From SVEL01 sp045123575 (GTDB taxonomy: Bacteria; Bacillota; Clostridia; Lachnospirales; Lachnospiraceae), in NCBI GenBank assembly GCA_045123575.1, contig JBGVKG010000042.1, positions 1 to 64,000 on the forward strand: DNA of 64,000 nt. The letters run 5' to 3'. This document shows, piece by piece, positions 42,990-52,609 of this stretch. The notes beneath the pieces are model-generated. The model worked only from the letters and a program-made list of their open reading frames with translations, searched no databases and was not told the origin of the DNA. The position numbers were made by a program, and so were the translations under genes. Within the stretch, counting starts at the first letter, position 1. The number at the start of each line of letters is the position of its first letter.

Positions 42990-43077
42990 GGCTATTTGAA
43001 GGCATGACATTCGGCTTCTTGAGAAGCGAAGCGAGTCAAGAAGATGAATAGACATGACTGCTCTCAGTCTGCTGTTA
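42987..43077 (+). repeat. 91-bp direct repeat, copy 1
   Basis: Matches 43202-43292 with 2 mismatches in 91 bp. It contains the hairpin CTTCTTGA/TCAAGAAG (43015-43043) and ends with GACTGCTCTCAGTC, whose reverse complement occurs at 42914-42927 (GACTGAGAGCAGTC). Confidence 0.85.
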
Positions 43078-43078
43078 G

Positions 43079-43096
43079 GAGAACGCTTGCGTTCTC
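43079..43096. other. Perfect hairpin between the repeats
   Basis: GAGAACGC and GCGTTCTC pair around TT. Together with the neighbouring repeats it suggests a structured RNA or a mosaic non-coding repeat. Confidence 0.6.
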
Positions 43097-43201
43097 ATCC
43101 GGTGGTTTTATTGTTTTTAACTATATACGGCGACAGCCGTTCATGAGGAAGTAGCCCAAAGGGCGGATTCCGAATGGAGCATGGTTTGTATATGTAGGTT
43201 T

Positions 43202-43292
43202 TTTGGCTATTTGAAGGCATGACATTCGGCTTCTTGAGGAGCGAAGCGAGTCAAGAAGATGAATAGGCATGACTGCTCTCAGTCTGCTGTTA
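43202..43292 (+). repeat. 91-bp direct repeat, copy 2
   Basis: Second copy of the repeat at 42987-43077, 215 bp downstream; two A-to-G differences. The sequence between the copies shows no reading frame of note. Confidence 0.85.
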
Positions 43293-43406
43293 AGATGACA
43301 CTTGTGAACACCACTATCTTCTCTAAATTACCACTTTAACTCGCAAAAACGATGTAAATATAGAATTTCTGCACAAAAATATACAATTTTATTAAAAATT
43401 TAATTG

Positions 43407-43422
43407 AAAAATAGCTATTTTT
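43407..43422. promoter_or_regulatory. 16-bp palindrome abutting the promoter
   Basis: AAAAATAGCTATTTTT is a perfect palindrome ending 1 bp before the -35 box of the surface-protein operon; a candidate regulator site. Confidence 0.45.
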
Positions 43423-43423
43423 G

Positions 43424-43452
43424 TTGAAATCATCTAACATTAGTGATATGAT
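43424..43452 (+). promoter_or_regulatory. Promoter of the surface-protein/rotary-ATPase operon
   Basis: TTGAAA (43424-43429), 17-bp spacer, TATGAT (43447-43452), 40 bp before the first start codon. No other promoter or terminator is seen in the tight gaps downstream. Confidence 0.7.
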
Positions 43453-43492
43453 ACTTTAATATAGTAAATACAGATAAAGGAGATGCGTATTA

Positions 43493-46400
43493 ATGAAATC
43501 GTCTGCAAAATCATTTCATAAAAAATTGTTAATAGCAATGTTATGTACGGTAGTAGTTGCTCTTGGAGCGATTATTACATTAACCTTTTTGGCGTACAAG
43601 GATTCGTTGAGGGAATTTGGAGGTTCGGGATATATTCTTGTACCTTCTAAGAATATAGCTTTGACCACTGATGTAAATGAGATGCACTACTTCTCAGCAG
43701 GTACAAGCTATAAAGAAAAGTTCGGAGAAAAGATATCGTTTAAAGATACATCTAATAAGGATGTTCTTGTAAATAAGGAGCAATTTGTGCATTTTACAGA
43801 TGGCTCTCTTAAGTCATTTACAAACGGTGTTGTTATGAGCCTGACAGAGGTGGATGAAAAGCAGGTTTCATATTTTAGAGTATCTGATAAAACAACTATT
43901 GTTAAGAATGCAACTCAGTATGAGATGTCATATCTTGGTGATGTAATGCAGATACAGGAGTTTATCTGGAAAATTGCAGATGATACATATATGGTAGTAG
44001 CGCCACAGATTACAGTGCGCTTGAGCAGAGATAAAACAGTCACATTAAATGATTATGTGCAGATTCAATATATTGATGGTGAAATCGTGCGATTAGTTCA
44101 TGAGCAGGGAACTTATCAGACGGTTTCTTCTGATGCGTATATTCTTACAGATGGTGGAGTTGAGCTTAGACTTGTATCCAAGTATTTCGTAGTAAATGGA
44201 GAAGAAACATTGTCGTTAGACTCTATGGTTATAGATTCAGATGCAAATCTCAAAGTTGACGAGAATGATAAGATTAAGCTTCCTACATTCAACGTAGTAA
44301 ATGGTACAGACGGAGCTAATGGTGATAACGGTGCAGACGGTGACAATGGAGATAAAGGACAGCTCGGAGAAACAGGTGACAATGGAAGTGGCGGAAATAA
44401 GGGTACTTCTGGTGGCAATGGACAAAACGGCCAGTCCGGTATAAATGGAACTGATGGAGAAGACGGAGAAAAAGGAGAAGGTGGAGAGTTAGGATACGAT
44501 GGTAAGGATGGAGAAGATGGAGATGATGCACAGTCATCTACATCACCTGACGGTATCGGCTCTATAGAGCAGTCTGAGGCTCCTAAAGTAACTCTTCATA
44601 CTGAAAAAGATGGAACTATTAAAAATTATTTTGTGGGAGCAAATTCAGCTGATATATGGTTAAATATTATCGACAAAGATGGCCTTTTAACAGATAATTT
44701 AAAATGGACTATCTATACAAGAGAAGGATATAAATATGTTGCTGGATATGATAAAGAATTCCATTCAGATGAGGGACTTATCCAAAAACCTACTACTAAT
44801 GCCACGGAAGCTCAGGTTATAACTAATAAGTTACAGCCAGACACAGAGTATGTGCTTATAGTTACAGGTACATATGTTACAGAGTATGGTGAGTTTACAC
44901 AAGACTTCTTAACAAAGATATTCTCAACAGATAAATTGGGATTAAATATTGAGAAGGTTCAAGTTACTTCAGACAGTATTACTGTTAGAGTAAATATGAG
45001 AGATGATAGCCAGATAGGTTCATACGGAGTAGCTTTATATAGAGAAACTGACTTGGACAATCCAATAAGTTTGAAAGGTTTATTAGAAGGAAATGTTGGA
45101 ACAAAAGAATTTACATTCTCAGAAATGGAGAATCTTCAGAATGGACAAGTGATATATCCAGATGCCAATTATGTGGTGAAACTTTGTAATGTTGAAGCAA
45201 AGAGTAATGGTAAATTGCCTGTAGATATATCGCTTGATATAAACACATTAAAGAGAACACCATATTATTTAGATACTACTACAAATACTCCACAAGAGAT
45301 TTCTGTTACAGATATGAAAACAAAAATAATTCCTAGTGATAGATATAAGACTATTACACTTTCGTTGGAAGCAGGAATCAAAGATCCAGATAGCGGTATT
45401 GTTGGATACAGATATGAGTTGTATCAGACATCGAATACAGAAGCCGGAGATGGTGAGTTTGTAGAGTCAAAAGATGTAGATTCACTTCAGAATATTACAT
45501 TTGATGTAGATCCTCAATACAATTACTATGGACGAGTTATAGTTTTATTTAAAGATAACGAAAAGATAGTTGAGATATCAAGTAATAATTCTGATGTTGC
45601 GACTATGGAGGATAGAATATACCCAGTAACAAATATAATAATAGATAAAGCTACTTATGATTCTATAGAAGGAACAATCGTTATAGAAGATATAAATGGT
45701 ATGGTTCACGTCGATAACGATTATCCACTTAACATTTCAATCATAGGAGAGGACGGAAATGTTAAGGGAATATCTATTGACAAGACAAGCGGGGCGCCAG
45801 TGAATGGAAAGACCTCTTATCACTTTAAGCAAGATGGATTGAAGAGAAATGTAACATATAGTATTAGTGTTAGTGGTACAGTAAATACATCAAATACTAA
45901 GTGGGACCAGCTTGATAATAATGAAAGAGCATTATTTGCAGATTACTATCTTGCAGGATTAAATGTTACAACACCTGACCCTACAACGCTTAGTGCAAAT
46001 TTCTTTAAGAGCACTACTACAAGTGGTGCAAATGCTTTTGAAATAAGCTACTCTATATCAGCGTTAGCAGGTGAGGATGCAGCGTATGAAGTAGGAAACT
46101 TAGAGAGAATTACTTTTGCATTATTTGATCACAATCATAATCAGATAGGAACACCACACACTATTGGAGATGAGAAAGTGTTGTTAAAGCACGAGAGTGA
46201 TTTCTCAGATATCTATAATAAGGATTCGGCAGCATATAATCCTAAATATGTATTGACTGATGCTAGCTTTGGTGTACCAGGAGATAGCCGTATCGTAGGT
46301 GGCGGAGATTTCTATATAAAGATAATTGATAGTGCTGACTATACATCAAATGATACAGATTATCCATATTTCACAAATAAGATGAAATGGGATATAGATA

Positions 46401-49400
46401 CAGCAGAGTTTGCATTTAATGTTACTATGAGACATGCCTATAGTAATGATGTGAATTCAGCTATTACAATCGATCAGATTAAGAACGAGGATGCAGATTG
46501 GACTTACCACGATGAAAACTTAGACGAGGATACAATCGTTGGTTTAAGAGTGACACCAGATTATGCTTGGTCAGATGCAAAGTCAATTAAGTACTATGTG
46601 TATAAAGTCGATGTTAGACCAGATGAACCATATGTAGGAACAAAGGCTCGTTTATATAGAAGCAATTGGAGATATTTGGTTAATGATAAAGCGACAGGTG
46701 ATTATATAGCACCAGTAGGAACAAAGACTATAGTATTATCAACTGGTTCTCAAGGAACAAACGTGCCACCATGGATTGTATATTTTTCAGATGTTTTAAA
46801 TAATACATCTGATGAAGGAACAACGCTCTTCGAGAGAGGATATAGCTACTTTGTAAGATATGAAGTTGTCTGTGACGGTAGTATAGGTGGTGAGACATCA
46901 TATCCTTCATGTTTATATGTACCAAATGAGGAAACGCCGTTCTATAGATCGCAGATATTTAATTTGAATAGACAAAAACCTGCGTTATATAGATATTTGT
47001 GGAAGACATATAAGTTATCAGGTGGATGGACACACGAATGGAAGTATCTTGTGAATGATCCGGATAATGCTATATTTGCAAATAGCCAGGCACCGGAATT
47101 TACGATTGTTCAGCCTGAAACCACTGATTATGAACTGGCAGTATCGAAATTACAAGATCCAAATGTTAATGTTACTTTGAATAAGTTTAATGTATCATTA
47201 ACTGATTTATATTCTGGTTCACAGTGGAAGAATGATTATCAGACATTGGCTATTCCGAATCTTAAGCCTAACTACTACTACGATGTAGAGTTGGATTATA
47301 GATTATGTAGTTATGTAAATAATTGGTATGGTACAACGACAAATACACTTTCATCAAAACTCTATAGCGTAGATGATGTGACTAAGGTTGATACAGATTC
47401 ACTTGCATCTAAGGATGACTTATCTCATTGGAACGAAAAACAGGATTATCATGTAGGTGGTGTATTGGTTAAAGGTATCAGTTTTGATAAGGGTGTAGTA
47501 GAAGAAGGTGGATACAGAATTAAGCTTACTATCCAAGGTGATGAGATTGATAGAATCGCTGCATTGAAGGTAGTATTAACTGATGCAAAGGATAGCAGTA
47601 AGTCAGTAGTATATGATCCAGTAAGTATCCAAATTGCTACAGATAATGCAACAAGCGGAACATCATCTAAGGGTGATGCGATTACAAATAATTACGCAAA
47701 TGCATATTTACCATATGCTCCACTTGTAGAAGCAGGGATGACAGATATGGACGTAAAGGTAGAGGTTTACGCATACTGCAGAACTGGAAATATGGGATTG
47801 GATTCCTTTGTAAACTACAAGGAATATCAGAAACTTGATACAAAGTTATTTACAAATAAATATGCATGGGCTATTAAGGGTAACTTATTCACAGATGAAT
47901 ATAGCTACGAAGAACAGTCATACTTCATATCATTAACTAAAGATGGAAAAGTTACATTAGAAGGCACCAAACCTATGAAAAAAGTTGTAGGTACTGATGA
48001 TTATTATCCAACAGTACAGAATTCACTTGTTCTTCCACTATTAACAGTGGAAGGTGATGTTGTAACTAATTCAGGTTTTTCAATTGTAGAAGATACAATT
48101 AATGTAGCAAAACTTAGTATGATGTATACTACAGAGCCTTTGGCAATGTTTACTGGCAGTCAGTTACCAATGTATGATTTAAATCTTAAGATAGATGAGA
48201 ACGGTTTAAGCGATATAGCTGATAGATATCTTACTGTAGAACAGTTGGAAGTTAAGAAGATGATGCTTGATTTCGGTAATAAGAAAGATAACTTCTATAT
48301 AGGACAGATAAAGACAGGCTCAGGTCTTCCTGCTGTTTCACGTAATGATAATAGTACATCTATCGGAAGAGGAAGTGCAACACTGGTATTTGATACAAAG
48401 GAAAAGTTCCCTGATAAGTATAAAGATAAGACAATTTACATTGAATTATTTGATGATGTGACAGGTAAACCGGTTACATTAACAAAGTATTACTATGATG
48501 ATGATAATAGTGAGAGAAAGTATTTCTATGCAACATCTGATTATAAATTATCTGATTACGAGCATAAGTGTACAGGCGATGAAGCTAAGGGTACAGCTAT
48601 TCAGCATAGTGGTACAGGCAAAGATGGAAAATTAGAGATTGTTATAAGAGGCTTAAAGCCTACTACATCTTCTGTAAATCAGAAGTATTATGTAGTAGTA
48701 TATGCCTTAAATAATGATGGTGAAAAGCAGTACTTATTTGATTATGTGGATGAACAGATAAAGAATAAGTATATGTTCCAGACTGTAGGTGATATCAATA
48801 TCACAACTATTTCGCCTATATGGGAGAAGAAATCATACAATAATAAGAATGGTCAATTTAGATTTGCTATCAGTGGTAGTGAAGGAACTAATATGACAAT
48901 ATTCTTTAAGATATTTGATAAGAACGGTAATGAGTTAAAGCCTGGTTCGGGTAACTCAACATACATAAGTAACAATAATATTGGATATGGATATAGAGTG
49001 GAACCACTTGGTAACAAGATTAAATATTACGATAGTGATACTTCAACAAATAATCCAATAATGGTTAACTTAACTCCTGGTGGAGTATTGAAATTAGGTA
49101 CAGAGTATCAGCTACAGATAACAGCATATGAGTCATATGACGGAGTAGTTAATTACGCTTCTCAGCTTGGACAGAAGACAATTAACTTTACTACACCACA
49201 GTCATTCGTTAAACCGAGAGCATCTGTTCGTATTGAACAGGGACAGACAAATATAAAGGCTACAATTAATATGACTGATCCAGATAGAATCATAATAGAT
49301 GATACTTATACAGTTACATTATATGATGCAGAGGGTAATGTAGTACAGAAAAAAGAAATCAAGCTTGGAAGCTCTGTGATTAACACAGTAATGGCAACTA

Positions 49401-49855
49401 CTGTAAATTTTGAAGGACTTACAGAAAATACGGTATTCTTATTAAAAATTGAGGCACCAATTGATCGCAACAATGATGGAAGACCAGATGAAAAGCCATA
49501 TATAGAAGAATTGAATACATCTACAATCAGCCAGGCAGAAGCGTCAGTAGTATACGAATTCACCTCAGCAGGTAACTTAGTATTTACACTTCTTGATTGT
49601 ACAAACTTTACAAATGTAAATAAAATAATGTACTCAATTTACGCTGAGGATGCTAGAGAATTCTACACAAGTGAAGAGGTACTATTTGCGCAATGGAATC
49701 CGACTGTAGGTGAAAACGGAACTTCATATAGCTACGAAGTTAATAGTCCAAATTGGAAGCCACTTGTTGGTGCAACATATTCATACGTAATTCAGTATTA
49801 CAATGAAAACGGGGACTTACTTGGTACTACTAGAGGATTCTTCAAGAAGTCGTAA
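43493..49855 (+). CDS. Giant anchored surface protein with Gly-X-Y (collagen-like) stalk
   Basis: The 2120-residue protein has a short basic N-terminus, one membrane helix (about 13-35) and no LPXTG sorting signal, so it should be held by its N-terminus with the rest outside. Residues 37-265 form an uncharacterised domain. Residues 271-345 are 25 uninterrupted Gly-X-Y triplets without proline. The remainder looks like a long series of fibronectin-III-like beta domains (LQPDTEYVLIVTG, LTPGGVLKLGTEYQLQITAY, LTENTVFLLKIEA). First gene of the operon with the F-type ATPase-like subunits. Function unknown; a fibre or adhesin is likely. Confidence 0.8.
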   Translation: MKSSAKSFHKKLLIAMLCTVVVALGAIITLTFLAYKDSLREFGGSGYILVPSKNIALTTDVNEMHYFSAGTSYKEKFGEKISFKDTSNKDVLVNKEQFVHFTDGSLKSFTNGVVMSLTEVDEKQVSYFRVSDKTTIVKNATQYEMSYLGDVMQIQEFIWKIADDTYMVVAPQITVRLSRDKTVTLNDYVQIQYIDGEIVRLVHEQGTYQTVSSDAYILTDGGVELRLVSKYFVVNGEETLSLDSMVIDSDANLKVDENDKIKLPTFNVVNGTDGANGDNGADGDNGDKGQLGETGDNGSGGNKGTSGGNGQNGQSGINGTDGEDGEKGEGGELGYDGKDGEDGDDAQSSTSPDGIGSIEQSEAPKVTLHTEKDGTIKNYFVGANSADIWLNIIDKDGLLTDNLKWTIYTREGYKYVAGYDKEFHSDEGLIQKPTTNATEAQVITNKLQPDTEYVLIVTGTYVTEYGEFTQDFLTKIFSTDKLGLNIEKVQVTSDSITVRVNMRDDSQIGSYGVALYRETDLDNPISLKGLLEGNVGTKEFTFSEMENLQNGQVIYPDANYVVKLCNVEAKSNGKLPVDISLDINTLKRTPYYLDTTTNTPQEISVTDMKTKIIPSDRYKTITLSLEAGIKDPDSGIVGYRYELYQTSNTEAGDGEFVESKDVDSLQNITFDVDPQYNYYGRVIVLFKDNEKIVEISSNNSDVATMEDRIYPVTNIIIDKATYDSIEGTIVIEDINGMVHVDNDYPLNISIIGEDGNVKGISIDKTSGAPVNGKTSYHFKQDGLKRNVTYSISVSGTVNTSNTKWDQLDNNERALFADYYLAGLNVTTPDPTTLSANFFKSTTTSGANAFEISYSISALAGEDAAYEVGNLERITFALFDHNHNQIGTPHTIGDEKVLLKHESDFSDIYNKDSAAYNPKYVLTDASFGVPGDSRIVGGGDFYIKIIDSADYTSNDTDYPYFTNKMKWDIDTAEFAFNVTMRHAYSNDVNSAITIDQIKNEDADWTYHDENLDEDTIVGLRVTPDYAWSDAKSIKYYVYKVDVRPDEPYVGTKARLYRSNWRYLVNDKATGDYIAPVGTKTIVLSTGSQGTNVPPWIVYFSDVLNNTSDEGTTLFERGYSYFVRYEVVCDGSIGGETSYPSCLYVPNEETPFYRSQIFNLNRQKPALYRYLWKTYKLSGGWTHEWKYLVNDPDNAIFANSQAPEFTIVQPETTDYELAVSKLQDPNVNVTLNKFNVSLTDLYSGSQWKNDYQTLAIPNLKPNYYYDVELDYRLCSYVNNWYGTTTNTLSSKLYSVDDVTKVDTDSLASKDDLSHWNEKQDYHVGGVLVKGISFDKGVVEEGGYRIKLTIQGDEIDRIAALKVVLTDAKDSSKSVVYDPVSIQIATDNATSGTSSKGDAITNNYANAYLPYAPLVEAGMTDMDVKVEVYAYCRTGNMGLDSFVNYKEYQKLDTKLFTNKYAWAIKGNLFTDEYSYEEQSYFISLTKDGKVTLEGTKPMKKVVGTDDYYPTVQNSLVLPLLTVEGDVVTNSGFSIVEDTINVAKLSMMYTTEPLAMFTGSQLPMYDLNLKIDENGLSDIADRYLTVEQLEVKKMMLDFGNKKDNFYIGQIKTGSGLPAVSRNDNSTSIGRGSATLVFDTKEKFPDKYKDKTIYIELFDDVTGKPVTLTKYYYDDDNSERKYFYATSDYKLSDYEHKCTGDEAKGTAIQHSGTGKDGKLEIVIRGLKPTTSSVNQKYYVVVYALNNDGEKQYLFDYVDEQIKNKYMFQTVGDINITTISPIWEKKSYNNKNGQFRFAISGSEGTNMTIFFKIFDKNGNELKPGSGNSTYISNNNIGYGYRVEPLGNKIKYYDSDTSTNNPIMVNLTPGGVLKLGTEYQLQITAYESYDGVVNYASQLGQKTINFTTPQSFVKPRASVRIEQGQTNIKATINMTDPDRIIIDDTYTVTLYDAEGNVVQKKEIKLGSSVINTVMATTVNFEGLTENTVFLLKIEAPIDRNNDGRPDEKPYIEELNTSTISQAEASVVYEFTSAGNLVFTLLDCTNFTNVNKIMYSIYAEDAREFYTSEEVLFAQWNPTVGENGTSYSYEVNSPNWKPLVGATYSYVIQYYNENGDLLGTTRGFFKKS

Positions 49856-49885
49856 CAAAGATAATTATGTAGAGGAAGTGATTAT

Positions 49886-51514
49886 ATGAAGCGAGAAGTG
49901 AAAAAGAATACGGGAATATATAATATCTTTGGTGCACTGTTTGTACTTGCATTAGTTGGACTATCAATTGTAGTAGTTAATGTACTAAAGAACAAAGAAG
50001 ATACATACGTTATTCCGGCGGGAAGTACAGTTTATGATATAAACAATGAGTACATCCCGCTAGAGGATGACGCTAAAGTATATTGGAAGGCAGATGGAAA
50101 CTGCTATTTAAAAACAGCCGATAAGGAAGTTTACAAGTTAGGTAAACAGGCAGTTGTCCATGATAAAAATACTAATTCTGTTAAGATATACGGTGATGTG
50201 TATAAGATAGATTCAGATGGAATTATTTCGAATCTATCAGGTGTGACAGAAATATCGGATTTTACAGAGCCTGGAATTTATAAGATGGCAGATAGAAAGT
50301 ATCTTATGACAGGAAATGAAATAAAGTCCACAGATAAATCGTATGATGCTGAAAAATATGTGTATGTGAATATTTATAAATCAGGTACAGCAGTTCTTAT
50401 GAATAATGAGCAGTATAAGAATACAGTGTATCCTATAATGCTTAAGAGTGATCAGTTGTATTTTGACATATCAAGTGAATTTGCATTATACGATGATAAT
50501 CTGATAAACCTTAAGAAAGTCATCGGAAGTACAAATATGTATAAGGAAGATGCGTTATTATATGTAGAGGGTTTAATAGATGATGATGAATATGAAGCAG
50601 CTAATAAGAATCCAGACGTTATAACCATTGTTGGTGGAAACGGAGGCCAGGGTGGAACTGGAGGCCAAGGTGGAACTGGTGGAATCGGTGGTAACGGAGG
50701 TTACGGAGGAACCGGAGGCCAGGGTGGAACTGGAGGCCAAGGTGGTTTCGGTGGCTTCGGTGGTGTCGGTGGAATCGGCGGAAACGGAGGCCAAGGTGGT
50801 CAAGGAGGCCAAGGAGGAACTGGTGGTATCGGTGGCGATGGAGGCCAAGGTGGTAACGGTGGTGAAGGTAGTGATGCTCATATCTCAGCTATGAAGTGGG
50901 TAGAACTTACATCAGTTACACCAAACATTGGTACAATTGATGTTAGGTATTATGTCTCTGATATAACCAATGATTATGTAGGCGTATATTTATTAGTTGA
51001 ACATACAGAAAATGGTAAGAAGAGTGCAGAGAAAGTATACTTAAATAAAACTTCAACAAATTATACAATTAAGAATTGTAAGCCAGATACCTTATATAGC
51101 GTAGCACTTTGTTATGACGCATATTTTACTACAGAAGGAAAGATTGAAGACAAACCGACATCGGTACAGCATGACAAAGTGACAGTTAGAACAGGTTCAG
51201 ATTTAGGATATTTTACTGTAACTTCGCTGAAGGAAGATAGTATAGAGTTCCAGCTTAGGTTACAGAAGGATTACTTAATCACATCAGGAAACGTTGTATT
51301 ATACAATAGCGATGGAAATAAAAAACTTGCGACATATGTAATAAAGCAGAATGAGATAAGTGCAGCAGCAGAAGGTAGTGTAACATGTACGCTGCAGTTT
51401 GATCCAAGTGGTGTAATGACAGGTGATTTATTATATCTTGTATTCGAGGATGTAGTATACAATGGAGAGCCATTTGAAATATCACAGAAGACATCTATTA
51501 CATATAACAAGTAA
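49886..51514 (+). CDS. Anchored surface protein with GGX-repeat stalk
   Basis: The 542-residue protein has an N-terminal membrane helix (about 14-34), a domain of about 215 residues resembling in plan the membrane-proximal domain of its upstream neighbour, then 27 Gly-x-x triplets (nt 50633-50875), 26 of them Gly-Gly-X and the last GSD, and a C-terminal fibronectin-III-like region (SVTPNIGTIDVRYYV, CKPDTLYSVALCY). The repeats are tandem also in DNA (GGAGGCCAAGGTGGAACT-like units). Not a known family. It lies 30 bp after the first gene and 18 bp before the c-like subunit gene. Confidence 0.78.
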   Translation: MKREVKKNTGIYNIFGALFVLALVGLSIVVVNVLKNKEDTYVIPAGSTVYDINNEYIPLEDDAKVYWKADGNCYLKTADKEVYKLGKQAVVHDKNTNSVKIYGDVYKIDSDGIISNLSGVTEISDFTEPGIYKMADRKYLMTGNEIKSTDKSYDAEKYVYVNIYKSGTAVLMNNEQYKNTVYPIMLKSDQLYFDISSEFALYDDNLINLKKVIGSTNMYKEDALLYVEGLIDDDEYEAANKNPDVITIVGGNGGQGGTGGQGGTGGIGGNGGYGGTGGQGGTGGQGGFGGFGGVGGIGGNGGQGGQGGQGGTGGIGGDGGQGGNGGEGSDAHISAMKWVELTSVTPNIGTIDVRYYVSDITNDYVGVYLLVEHTENGKKSAEKVYLNKTSTNYTIKNCKPDTLYSVALCYDAYFTTEGKIEDKPTSVQHDKVTVRTGSDLGYFTVTSLKEDSIEFQLRLQKDYLITSGNVVLYNSDGNKKLATYVIKQNEISAAAEGSVTCTLQFDPSGVMTGDLLYLVFEDVVYNGEPFEISQKTSITYNK

Positions 51515-51532
51515 AAGAAGGAGATAAGCATT

Positions 51533-51778
51533 ATGGAAGCAGTATTGGCAGCAACAATGTCAGCAGTAGGCTGGATTATTGGACTTGCTTTTATGGGAGC
51601 AGGTATTGGTTTAGGAACTATGGGATCAAAAGTAGCAGAAGCAGTAGGAAGAAATCCTGAAACAAAGAGTGAGGTTATTCATTCTGTAATGGTTGTAGCG
51701 AGTGTAATGGTATTATTATTCTTGTTATTATTCGCCTTTGTTGTAGTATTGTTATTCTTTAATCCATTAACTGCATAG
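51533..51778 (+). CDS. F-type ATPase c-like subunit lacking the ion-binding carboxylate
   Basis: The 81-residue protein has the c-subunit hairpin: helix 1 with GAGIGLGTMGSKVAEAVG (22-39), the conserved polar loop RNPE (40-43), and helix 2. In c-subunits the essential Glu/Asp lies 20 residues after the loop Arg (E. coli R41 to D61). Here that position is Val60, and neither helix contains an acidic residue. It should still form a ring but cannot bind protons or sodium in the usual way. AAGGAG precedes the ATG. No a-subunit gene accompanies it. Confidence 0.88.
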   Translation: MEAVLAATMSAVGWIIGLAFMGAGIGLGTMGSKVAEAVGRNPETKSEVIHSVMVVASVMVLLFLLLFAFVVVLLFFNPLTA

Positions 51779-51797
51779 TAGCAAGGGGGAATGGCTG

Positions 51798-52601
51798 ATG
51801 GAATTTTTCGTGGCCGTTGTCATTGTACTATTAGTTTTAATATACTTTATGGTGGTTGTACTTCGGAGTGTTGTATCTGAAGTAAATCAGAAAGTAAATG
51901 GATACTTTTTAAAACATTTAGAGGAATATGATGAACAGTATTCAAGTAAATTGACTAATATTAAAGAGATGAATGCTAAGGAAGAGAAGTTGTCAAGGAC
52001 ACTTAGAAGTCTTGAACGTGAAATGGAAGCATATAGAGTGTCACCATTTTACGTTCCAAGACCAGTTCCTAGAGATATCTATATTCCTACCGCAAGGTAC
52101 ATTGATAACGATTTTTTTGTTGAATACAAGGTCGCTAAAGACAAGTTGATGAGTATCGATAAGCAGGAGGTTATTTATAACGTTATTGAGAAAGTTCCAT
52201 ATGTAGGAAATTTATCAAGATACCAGCTTGCTTGTGATATAATAAAGGATTTGAATTTTGATGTGCTTTACAATCTGTGTAGCGTTCCTTCTACAGACCA
52301 GTTAGAGGTGTTAAATGAGACTTTTACAGGTGATAAGAAGGAAGTATTAGAGCAATTTGTGAACACATTGGAAGTGGATGAAGCTTTTGACAGTATGAAA
52401 TTTTATGATTATGTCAAAAATATCCGTAAAATTGAGGACCCACATTTATATGTAAGTGTGGCAGAAAACGAAAAAGATTATACTGAAGAAGAGAAGAACA
52501 TTATATGTTCTGTAGATAGCAACATTTGTGAAGGAATCAAGATCATTTTTCAAAATAAGATTTATGATTACAGCATTTATAAAACAAGAAGAAAAGGTTG
52601 A
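51798..52601 (+). CDS. b-delta-like stator fusion protein
   Basis: The 267-residue protein has an N-terminal membrane helix (about 3-26), a charged helical region (about 30-75) as in subunit b, then a mostly helical part and a C-terminal stretch VDSNICEGIKIIFQNKIYDYS (about 240-260) that matches the pattern of the delta/OSCP C-terminus (DpslIGGvvirigdkviDgSi). Position between c and alpha is that of b and delta in standard atp operons. I read it as a peripheral stalk made by fusion, b at the N-terminus and delta at the C-terminus. Confidence 0.7.
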   Translation: MEFFVAVVIVLLVLIYFMVVVLRSVVSEVNQKVNGYFLKHLEEYDEQYSSKLTNIKEMNAKEEKLSRTLRSLEREMEAYRVSPFYVPRPVPRDIYIPTARYIDNDFFVEYKVAKDKLMSIDKQEVIYNVIEKVPYVGNLSRYQLACDIIKDLNFDVLYNLCSVPSTDQLEVLNETFTGDKKEVLEQFVNTLEVDEAFDSMKFYDYVKNIRKIEDPHLYVSVAENEKDYTEEEKNIICSVDSNICEGIKIIFQNKIYDYSIYKTRRKG

Positions 52602-52609
52602 TGTAGATT

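Noticed and set aside
50573..50894. Ser/Thr-rich minus frame and Val/Glu-rich plus frame in the GGX-repeat region, and the tandem DNA repeat as a possible CRISPR or VNTR locus
   Set aside because: The repeat is in-frame coding DNA for GGX triplets inside a clear gene; units are adjacent without spacers and the other frames are its shadows.
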